DNA of 64,000 nucleotides from Seriola aureovittata (taxonomy: Eukaryota > Chordata > Actinopteri > Carangiformes > Carangidae), in the NCBI RefSeq assembly GCF_021018895.1, contig NC_079386.1, positions 14,535,552 to 14,599,551 of the forward strand, in the 5' to 3' direction. Positions 24,906 to 34,877 of this stretch are shown one piece after another (within the stretch, counting starts at the first letter, position 1; each line of letters starts with the position of its first letter). The notes beneath the pieces are model-generated. The model made no database searches. It saw only the letters and a program-made list of their open reading frames with translations, and had not been told where the DNA came from. The position numbers and the translations under genes are program-made.

Positions 24906-27900
24906 ATGGCCTCCGCTCCAGCATCATCCAGTGAGACCTGCTCAATGGAGGAGTATCTAACATGCTCCATCTGCATGGAAACGTTTGAGGATCCTGTCAC
25001 TACAGATTGTGGCCACTCCTTCTGCAAGAAATGTCTGAACCTCTGGCATGAGTACACTGACCTGTGTCCCATGTGCAAGAAGCCTCTAAGCAGAACCCCG
25101 GATGTGAACATCGTCCTGAGAGACATCGTCCGACGGCAAAAGGTGGAAAAGATTAAAGAGGAAGATGATGATATTTACACTGGGGAGGACATTTACACAG
25201 ACCAGACGCTGAAGGCAATGAAGTCCTGCCTCGTGTGTCTTGCCTCGTATTGTTCGACCCACCTGGAGAATCATTCTTCAACTGAAAGGCTGAAGGGCCA
25301 CAAGCTGGTGGCACCTGTGAAGAACTTGGATGAAGATTCGGAGGAGGTTGTAACTACTGAAGACGAACAGGGGAAGAAGGTGAATTAACATGGAAGACTA
25401 TAATTTTTGATTCAGATTTTTACATTGTTAATATTATATGATAGAGTTGAAAAAACACCAAAAAGAAGTACACAAATGAACAGATCGGTGTGTATAGTTG
25501 TTAGGGTTTCATCATATTACATCGCAGAATGTGGAACTGAAAGGAGAATGTCTGAAGTTGGGATAGTGACTTGGTTTTGTTGTTTCCTGCAGGTAAAAAA
25601 CTGAGGATCTTGACCTACCATCGCCACAAACAAGACAAACTTATAAACAACGCTAAAGCACTGGAACGAGAGGAAAAAAAAACAACAAATCTCATTGCAC
25701 TCTAAAGCAACATTATGGTTTGTTTGTGTTTTCAGAGCCTCCAGGTTTGTCAGGTTTGTGGTTGGTCCAAAATGACGACTTATCGGGGCCTGAGAATTCA
25801 CCAGGGGAAGAAGGGATGCATCCCGAAGGGAATGAAGATCCAGAAGACAGAGCAGGGCAACTGGCAAAAGCTGGGGGAAACGGAACCGAAAGTGGATCAA
25901 CGGAGACGTCAGCCAGCGAAGAGAATGACTTTCAAGGAGGAGGTATGAGTTCTAGCAAACCATTTGTGCAGACAGTCATTGTTCCCAGAGGATGAATCCA
26001 GATGACTTTTCTGACTTCACGCCACCATGAGATTTGTGAGAAATGTCTCCACAACAATCTCAAATTTTGTAAACATTAATGCAACCCCCAGGATGAATGG
26101 CAATAACTTTAAAAAAGTTACTATCATCAAGTCATAACTGTAATTGTGCCAGTACTTTGATTTGTGACCAAAAACTAACAACCTTCCCATCAGCCTCAGG
26201 TGCACTTTGTGTCGAGCGCTATTTAGCAAATGTTAGTATGCTAACATGCTAAACCAAGATAGTTAACTTGACTTTGTATTCGTCAAACATCTGCATGTAA
26301 GCATTGTAATTGTGAGCATGTTGGTGTTTATTATTACATTTAATTCATTCATTGAGTCAGTCATCAGTATTATGATCTTGAATCAGTATTATCAACTTAT
26401 CTTCAACTTTCCACCTTAACCTGATAGCATTTGCCAAAACCACCAAGCAGGAACGTCCGTCCCAACTCTGCAGCAGCAGCGGCCACAATCAACAATGGAT
26501 ACAATTCAGGTACGTACAAGATTATAATTCAGTTCAAACAAGGTTCTGTAATGAAACCTGAAAAAAAAAAAAAAACAGAAAAGCTAAGTCTGGGACTGAT
26601 CGTCTTCTTTCACTGCAGCTTTTGCCACTTCCGAACGCTCTTCCCTAAGAACCGCAAGGTCAAATCCAGGCCATCTGCAGCAATATTTCCTCACCCTTCC
26701 ACAGGTAAAGTAGATTCATGAATAGATGAAGTTCTGACTTCAAATTGACAGATAATGAAAAATAACGAGTAGATGGGATTAAGATCTTTCAGGCGAGTAC
26801 GGCGCTTCCAATTCCTCCACCACCAGTAGTCCGACCTAAGGAGAGAAGAGTTAATCCAGCATTATCACAGGTACTTAACTGTTGGTTTTAGATGCTACAT
26901 TTTAAATGTTGTTTTCTTTTAAAGTATTTTTGGTGACTTTTGTGCCTTCATTAGAGTGCAGACAGGAGAGCAACGACAGGAAGTCAGCGAGCAGCAGCAG
27001 CCACAATCAAGGATGAGCCTATATCATGTATGTACAGAAGAGGAATTAAGGTTTATTCAAAATGAAATTATTGAAAAATCATTCTGAATCTTAAAAACCA
27101 TTTTGGTTAAAAATGCCAATATCCTTAATTATAGCATTTGCAGTTCCACAACCTCCTTTCCGAAGAACCCCAAGGTCAAAGCCGGGCCATCAGCAGCAAT
27201 ATTTCCCCACCCCTCCACAGGTAAAGCAGATTCACGGACAGTTGAAATTCTGACTTGAAAGTGATTACACAATGAAAAGTGACATGTAAATGGGATTAAC
27301 ATCTTTCAGAGGAGTACGGCGCCTCCAGTGGCTCCACCACTGGCAGTCCGACCTAAGGAGAAAAGAATTAATCCAACACTATCACAGGTACTTAACTGTT
27401 TACCTCAGGTGCTATATTTTAAATTTCATTTTTATAAACTGACTTATTGCCTTTATTAGACTGCAGACGGTAGAGCAATGAAAGAAAATCAGAGAGCAAC
27501 AGCAGCCACAATCAAGGAGGAGCCCAAATCACGTACGTACAGGATTATGATTCAGTCCAAACAAGAGTGGGCACGACAGTCTGAAAAATAAAGCGGCTAA
27601 GGTTGGAACTGAACTCCTCCTTTCTCTGCAGCGGTTGCGATTCCACCAAGGCCTTTCCAAAGACCCACGTACCCGCCGTCAGCCTATCAGCTGCCAGATT
27701 TCTACACTGGTGTGCAGGTGAAGCAGATTTACTGGAAAACTGTCACCATGAAAAAACTCAATACAGTTCTTTCTATTCTGTTCTATTTTCTTTATTGTGT
27801 AATTTGTGATACCATTTAATTAATATCTTTCAGGTGAATGGTTTCGCCGAGGAGCGTCCATCAACTCCACCTTCAGCAACAGTAATGCAGCTGAAGGAGA

Positions 27901-30900
27901 AAGACAGGAATGATAATGTGATTATTAAACCATTATTTAAGGCCCTATATTACAATTTTCAGTTGCTCAGTGGGGCTTTGTGTGATGTATAAAAGGACAT
28001 AAATTATATTAAAAACTGTTAGTGTGCAATTTTAGAAGTAGCTGTGACAGACACACCTGATGCTTTCTGCTTTTGTCCCATTTTGTTTCCATTTATTCAG
28101 CACTTTGTATCCCACAGGGTGTATTAACAAGATGCTCTTCTCATCTGTGTGTGTGTTCTTTCATTCAAGGCGAGACAAGAGAGACTGAAACTTGAATTAC
28201 AGCAGAAAATTCAAATGAGGAGAGAAAAAATGAGTAACATGACACCAGCAGAGAGAGCCTGCGAGGTACTGCAGCTGTATATTTTTTTTTAACTCTGGAT
28301 TCTTTGATTTCTGTTTTGAGCATTATGAATAGTGAGAATTATCAATGAATATCTTCACCTACAAGAAAGTTGTATAGAAGTTGTGTAGATATTTGTCTTG
28401 GAATTGATGTAAAGTGTAAAACCAGCTGGAAAAGACTTAATCGCATGTACTTCATGTTGCACTTAAAAGTGAAATGCTTCAATATTAGAAATTTTCCACG
28501 TCTCTCTGACAGAACATCCCAGATTCACCCAGGACCAGCAGACAAACTAATACTGCAGCAGCGGCAGCAGCAGACGCCACAACTAAACAAGATCCCAGCG
28601 TAGAAGGAACTCCTTTCTCTTCAGCCCCTCCAGTAACAGCGGTCGGTGCTCTCAGAATAAGACAATATACTACAGACAGTCTAATGGACCATGTCGGCAT
28701 CAGCAAACAGCCCAGTGTTGTTATTATTTGTTGGATTAAGCGTCTCGTATGTTTCAGGCGAAGCCTCTGGCACGAAGGTTTTCAGCCACCACAGCCCAGG
28801 GAACAACAGTCCAACCAAAGGAGAAAGACAGGGAGGATGAGAAACTACCACAGGTACAGTACTAGTGTCTCTATTGCAGTGTATCCATGGCAATGTCCAT
28901 CAGTCTGTCCAACCCCCTTTAGGCCAGTCTGAAATATCTAACTGACTATTGGATGCATTGCCATTAAATCTTCCATAGGTTTTCATTGTCCCCAGAGAAT
29001 GAATCCTACTGACACTGAAACTGCGACTACTGATTTAATCTTTCCCATTGTCGGGATCTGCTGAGTTTCTGTTTCATATCAGTGTAAAATTAATCTAATC
29101 CAGGTGTAGACAGTTTGGCAGCAAATGCTTCAAACATTAAAATCCCGTCTCTCCGACAGCATGTGCCCGACTCACCAAGTACTGACCAAGCAAATACAAC
29201 AGCAGAAGCCACAATAAAAGAAGACCCCGCATCATGTATGTACAGTAGTAGTATGGTGCATGCAACACAGGAACCTGCTCAATAATCAGGAAAATTAAAC
29301 ACTTCCTGTCTTCCTTCTTTACAGATTGTGAAACTGCTGAGCCGGATTTCTCCACTGGCATGAAGGTGCACAAACTATTTCATCACATCAAGCTAATTGC
29401 TCATTTTTATTCCCATACTTGTCTGTTTGGTTTCCTTGAAGCCCAGTTGTTGAATTTATCCACACACTTTAACGGCTGGTTTCTTTGCTGATAGTGTAGC
29501 AAATATTAGGACCTCATCTGTCAGGTATAAGAAACTTAGGAACCAAAATGCAGACAGACAAAAAAAGAGGTTTGGTGGGGGGAAAAAAGGTCATTTGATA
29601 AAGAAAAACCAAACTTACAACTCAGGCAAAGCAGAACTCAGAAACAGAATCAAGGTAAAAATCAAGAACAAAAACCAGAAGCTCTAAGAGACACAGGAGA
29701 AATGTGACTGGAGCAAAAACAAACTGACAAAGACAGAGGGGAAGACACAGGTGTGACACATTAGGGCGGGGCAGGCAATCAACAAAGAGGGAAACAGGAC
29801 GAAAACAGGAAGTAAAATTGACCTTGAGAAACACAAGGAGCTCATCAAAATAAAACAGGAAATGACACAAATGTACAAACATGAAGAATCCTCCTCATGA
29901 CATTATCACTTGAGTCCAGCTTGCACTTCATGTTTCCAGGTGAAGGATCTGGCCCAGATGTTTTCAGCTACCACAGCCCAGGAAACAGCAGATCGACCAA
30001 AGGAGAAACACAGAGAAACAATATCACAGGTTGTGTGTAGATGTTCCACCTCGCTGTGGTGCCAGATGTGATAGGTTCATTAGAGTGTACAGATGTAGTA
30101 TTTATTTTTGCCAGTTTTATTCTTCCTGACCTTCTGGGTAGTAATTTACCATCTTCATATAAACTAAAGTTACTGTCTTGTTACTATATTTCGCTGGATA
30201 CTTAAGTGCCTCATATGTTTTAGGAAAAACCTGTGGCTCTGAGGTTTCCAGCCACCACAGCCCAGCAAGCAACAGTCCAACCAAAGGAGAGAGACAAGGA
30301 GGATCAGAAACGATCACAGGTTCAGTACTAGCACTTATATTGTAGTGTTTCCATGGCGATGTCCATCGGTCTGTCGGTGTCGTCTGTCGGGGTGGACTGT
30401 CTTTCCGCCACTTTAGTCCAGTCTGAAATATCTAATTAACTATTGGAAGCATTGCCATTAAAAATCTCTCTCTCTCTAAATAATCTGTCACTTTTCACAC
30501 AAAAACTCAAACTACTCCCCAGACAGCGAAAATAAATCCGGCCCATCGTTGGGCCACATTCTTGTCTTCTTCTGGCTCAGTATACGCCCGGTTTCACTGC
30601 CTGAATCTGGCCCACGTACAGCAGGATTTCCAGATGCTAACGCCACAGTGTGGCGCACACACAGAAAATCTTCTGGTTGTCAGCCAATACTGGAGGATAA
30701 CAGCTGGAATCTGCCCAGATGTGGAAGTACATTGGCCAGACTAGGGGCTGAGGACATATGTTGGTCTAGAAGTTTCATTTTACTATCTTTTCCATTGTCA
30801 GGCTTTGCTTCTGTTCTCTGTTTTATATCAGTGTGAACTGAATCTCTTCGGGCTCTAGATGGTTTATTGGACAAAACAAGATATTTTACGTCGTGGTATT

Positions 30901-32483
30901 GGACACAGGGGCATTTTGTTTTCTGACATGTTAGACAAAAAAAGAATAACCGATTAATCTAGAAAACAACCAGCAGATTAATCGATGATGAAATCCCTGT
31001 AATATATAACACCACAAGCATTAAATGATACTTTTCAAGAAGATCATGCACTGAAACTGAAACTGCAATAATCAGTTTGGTAGCAAATCCCTCAAATATT
31101 AAAAATCTGTCTCTCTTTAACAGAATGTGCCCGACTCAACAAGTACTGACCAAACAAATACTGCAGCAGCTGCAGCAGCAGAAGCCACAACAAAAGACGA
31201 GTCCACATCATGTATGTAGCAGTATGGTGTGTTCAATGCAGGAAATTGCTCAGTAATGAAAATGAAGCTGTCACTGTCGTCTCTCTCCCCAGTGGGTGAA
31301 CCTGCTCAGCCTGATTTCTCCACTGGCATGAAGGTACAGAAACCTCCTGACTTACTGGAATATGTTGTGGAGCAAAAACAATTTCATCACAACATATTTT
31401 TAATAGTTCATGTCATTGTCATTTGGATCTGAATGTTTAACCTGTTTTCAGGTGAAGGAACTGGCCCGGATGTTTTCAGCAACCACAACCCAGGAAACAG
31501 CAGGCCGACCGAGGGAGAAACAAACACTACCACAGGTTGTAGATCCTCTGCAGATCTTATGTTTCACCTCATTATGGTGCCAGACGTGAGAGGTCTGCTG
31601 GAATACAGAAAGTGATCAATGTTGTATTCTTATATTCTCCTGTCTTATTTCTTTGTGAACTTGTTTAAAGGTTACAATATGCAAACTGTCCTACAGTTGC
31701 TCCAGGAGTCATTGCGATACTTAATTGCCTCATATGTTTCAGGCGAAGCTTCAGGCTCGGAGGTTTCCAGCCGCCACAGCCCAGCAAACAACAGTCCAAC
31801 AAGAAGAGAAAGACAGGGAGGATCAGAAACTATCACAGGTAGCCTACAGTCATTCACAGTAAAACAACTCCAGCGACACATTTTTCATCTTTTCCTATGA
31901 TGACACATTGAACCCTGGGAAATTGTCTGGGGCATTTTTCGCTGATTTCTGACATATTTTATAAAATACAAATATTGAATAATGAATCAATGAATAACAT
32001 CATCTATATCTATAGCAATTTATGTACTGAATTCCCTAAAGGAAATAAATTCAAAGTAGTAATCAGTTATGTAGCATTATAAACTTTGTCTCTTCCTCTG
32101 ACAGAAGGTGCCAGGTTTAACAGGTGCTACCACTAAAATGAATCCTACAGCAGCAGAAGCCACAACTCGGGAAGATCCCAAATCATGTATGTGTAATGGC
32201 TTATTCAACACAGGAAATGAATAGATACGGGAAAATGTAAGAAGTGTGATTGACAGTGACCTTCCTCTGTTTGAACAGCTTGTGAACCTGCACAGCTCTC
32301 AGATTTCTCCACTGGCATGAAGGTACACCTAATTTGTTTTATTACGGTCCTTTTTCAGCTGTCGCATGCACACTTCTACGGGTCCAGTTTACATTGAGTG
32401 TTTTTCAGGTGAAGGAACTGGCTCGGATGTTCTCGGCTACCACAACCCAGAAATCAACGGTCCGACCAAACGGGAAACACTGA
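24906..32483 (+). CDS. T6: chimeric RING / C2HC-finger protein with amplified exon trios
   Basis: Exon 1 (24906-25379) is a near copy of T5 exon 1: intact RING (residues 20-57), but the first C-x2-C of B-box 1 and almost all of B-box 2 are deleted in frame. Exon 2 (25736-25942) is a finger: VC-x2-CGWSK, TTYRGLRIHQG, GC. Then follow short exons of three types. X (phase 0 to 1, Ala/Thr-rich, 'AAATIK'): 26428-26509, 26955-27027, 27460-27532, 28513-28641, 29160-29235, 31124-31211, 32105-32186. Y (phase 1 to 0): 26619-26704, 27135-27220, 27632-27717, 29325-29365, 31293-31333, 32279-32322. Z (phase 0): 26793-26870, 27310-27387, 27834-27917, 28758-28853, 29940-30029, 30224-30319, 31452-31535, 31743-31838, 32409-32483. 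One coil exon (28170-28265, 96 bp) sits among them. The frame stays open to TGA at 32481, about 846 residues; there is no SPRY. Two exon ends (27917, 28641) are uncertain. The function is unknown; RING suggests a ligase. Confidence 0.6.
25736..25942 (+). other. Finger exon of T6 (C-x2-C-x13-H-x5-C)
   Basis: A 69-residue exon in phase 0. Pattern: Cys, two residues, Cys-Gly-Trp-Ser-Lys, then TTYRGLRIH, Q-G-K-K-G-Cys. The homologous exon of T7 (34878-35079) starts with its own ATG in front of the same words; here the ATG is absent, so T6 needs the upstream RING exon to be translated. Confidence 0.75.
25970..26340. repeat. Interspersed repeat fragment in T6 intron
   Basis: The words 'ttcccagaggatgaatcc', 'tgctaacatgct' and 'gtgagcatgttggtg' recur in part at about 28980-29000 and 35970-36180. 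It is a dispersed teleost repeat, not coding. Confidence 0.45.
29530..29895. repeat. Dispersed repeat inside a T6 intron
   Basis: A purine-rich block (A-rich on the + strand, with 'aaacaggaagtaaa' words) separates Y and Z exons that are otherwise less than 120 bp apart. It looks like an inserted retroelement piece; the class was not identified. Confidence 0.35.
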
Positions 32484-33777
32484 GAAAAATGAAAACTGGC
32501 ATAGGTGGTGGATCTACTGTAAATCTTATTTTTCATGTCACTGTGGTGCAAAGGCACCGCTGGGTAGTTCTTCAAGTGTTTTCCCCCATCTGTGTTCCCA
32601 TTTAAACTTTTTCTTTAAATGATATCCTCAATATTAGGCCTACTTAGCATTCAAACACTGGGCTCTCCCGCACAATATAATGATCCTGTGTATCCTATGC
32701 TATTTGCTATCAATTACACGGAGGCCAGCTTAACTCTATGCTGTATGTTTGTTGTTTGCAAAAAAGGTTTTCAATGTGGTGGCTAATGTGCTGCTACATG
32801 ATTATTAAACTGTGGCCAGATGATGCTAAGATGCCATTAGCAGGTGGTGGGAAGGCTGTTTGTGTTGGTTGCTGGGTGGTTGCTAGGACATATAATCAGT
32901 AGGATACTTGTCTTACAGCCAAAGCTTTTTTTTTTTAAGAGAGAAAATAGAAGTGAGTTCTCTTACAAATAAAAGGTTTACAAGATCGCTTTATTTGGTC
33001 TGAAATGACCAGTAGCTTATGATAGCTAATGTTAGCAAACCTGATGTATATAGGCTACTGCGGCTGACATTTAGATTCCTTACTTTATAATTCTTCTTTA
33101 CTTGTGCTACATTAATTGTATTTTAGCTAAATGCTAAACTGCTGTTTGGCTAAATTACAGACAGGAAGTTAGGATTATCCCATAACTGTGTCTAGTAGCC
33201 ACAGTGGTATGTGGTATGATCATGCGTACATAGTGTTAGAAAACTAAGGTGGAGTCACCTTTTGTGCATACAACCCATTACATCCTGTGTAAATACCTCA
33301 TGTGCATCATATCAAAACTTATGAGAACTTATGATAAAAGCCGTTCTTTTCTGACCTTCATAAATGCCTTATGTATGAAAGAGAATTAGGACCACATGTG
33401 AAAAAAAATTGTATTTTAAAGTAAAAAAAATGTACATGGCCCTTATCCTCTTCATTACCTATCAGATACATATTAGAGATTCTGTTTTTTCTTAGCTCTG
33501 GGATAATGAATATGGGAGTCACTGGGAATGTAATTTTACTATCAGCTGTACAGAGCATATTTTAACTGTCTATTTCAATACATTTGTTAAAATAAAAATC
33601 TACCATTAAATATTTGAGTTGTAAATACCATACATGCTGTTGCATGTTTAAATGATACGTCAAGTCATCCAAAACTATGACTGGTGTTGCGTAACATTTT
33701 AAGGATTGCAATTAGCCTTTGTGCTGCATGTAAAGCTATAAGGCCAGTTAAAAGAAAGCCTGCGGGTGGTTTTGCAT
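32484..33777. other. Spacer between T6 and T7
   Basis: T6 3' region with AATAAA at 33591. No finger, coil or SPRY exon was found, which supports ending T6 at 32483. Confidence 0.4.
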
Positions 33778-33873
33778 GAAACGAAACTGAAAAAGCTGAG
33801 AGTGAAGAGAGGAGAAAAGTCAGGGTTGAAAAGATCATTCATTCAGAGGAGCATCGGAGAAGCAGAGTGGAAG
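33778..33873 (+). promoter_or_regulatory. ISRE and non-coding first exon of T7
   Basis: GAAACGAAACTGAAA at 33778-33792 is a perfect ISRE. A 5' UTR exon ends at GTGGAAG/gtaagc (33873/33874) and is joined to the acceptor ctacag at 34859, 18 bases before the T7 ATG. Confidence 0.6.
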
Positions 33874-34859
33874 GTAAGCTGCTGGAAGTCTGATCTGATG
33901 TTATTATAACTTTAAAGACACTTTGTGATAACTAGTTACGATGAAAGAAAAAAAGGTCACGACGCAGCTTATATGTTCAGTGATTTATGTTCCTGTATGA
34001 GAACAGAATAATGTCCGGATGACGAACGAAATTATATTTAAAAACTTTTGCACCTCGAACATCAATTTGAGACGTGTTTTAAAAGTTATTTGAGGTCAGT
34101 TTATATTTATTTGACAAGATGTTATGTCAAAAAAATAAACATTTAAGCCGTGTGACCCTACATACATACAGGTTGTATACTGTTTGCAGTACAAACTAAT
34201 GATATGGCAAACCCAGAAACCGCAGGGCTCAGGGTGTGAACACAATACAGGGAACAGTGTGTGAATATAGACTGTCCTTCCTGCTGCTGGTGAAAACCAT
34301 GTTTCCTGTAGTGAAAGTCAATCCACCTATGCTTATAGTGTGACGCCAGTAAAGGAGAGAAATATTTTTGTGGTTGGTTTAAAGTCAAACATCTGAACTG
34401 GATTTTTTTTTTAAAGAATTATAATCTATTGTTTTTCTCCACTTTTCTCTGGTCTCCATGTCTTACTGTTATTCAAAATTTTCCACCAATAAACTTTGAT
34501 TGGACTTACTCCATAGTTAAAGCTAATGGCAATGGCAATGTTTTCTTGGAGGCTTTGTCCATCAGGAATAGTCCATACTGTATCTTAGCATAGTGTACAA
34601 TATACTCAGTGCCACTAGAGGGCGACTAAGTACTGTCTATCTCAGTACATCAGTAGATCTAACAATAAAAAGTTATGGTGGACTTGTGAGCATTAAAATT
34701 TTCAAATGAGGATTTAATTCCTCCTCAAAATTTCTCTCTCAGGGAATAAAGCTTTAAGACAGGTGTCCCCTTGTAGAGTGAAATAGGGGATGTAATTTTA
34801 ATTTATTCTTTTTTATATCACATGTTTGATGCATTAAAATATACCATTTTTTTCTACAG
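33874..34859. other. First intron of T7
   Basis: A/T-rich, no repeat or coding sequence recognised. Confidence 0.4.
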
Positions 34860-34877
34860 ATACTCAACACATTCGAC

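Noticed and set aside
25594..25620. Possible coil exon after T6 exon 1 (acceptor 'tcctgcag' followed by GTAAAAAAC)
   Set aside because: It meets TGA after three codons; it looks like a dead remnant of the T5-type 96-bp exon.
29940..32480. Alternative frame through the Z exons ('GEGTGPDVFSNH...PGN') that is also open in several copies
   Set aside because: X (0 to 1) and Y (1 to 0) phases and the stop in the last Z exon agree only with the VKELARMFSATT frame; the other frame breaks in some copies.
26428..32483. Regularly spaced short repeats resembling a CRISPR array
   Set aside because: These are exons with GT/AG borders and reading phases in a vertebrate gene; repeats are diverged and spacing varies.
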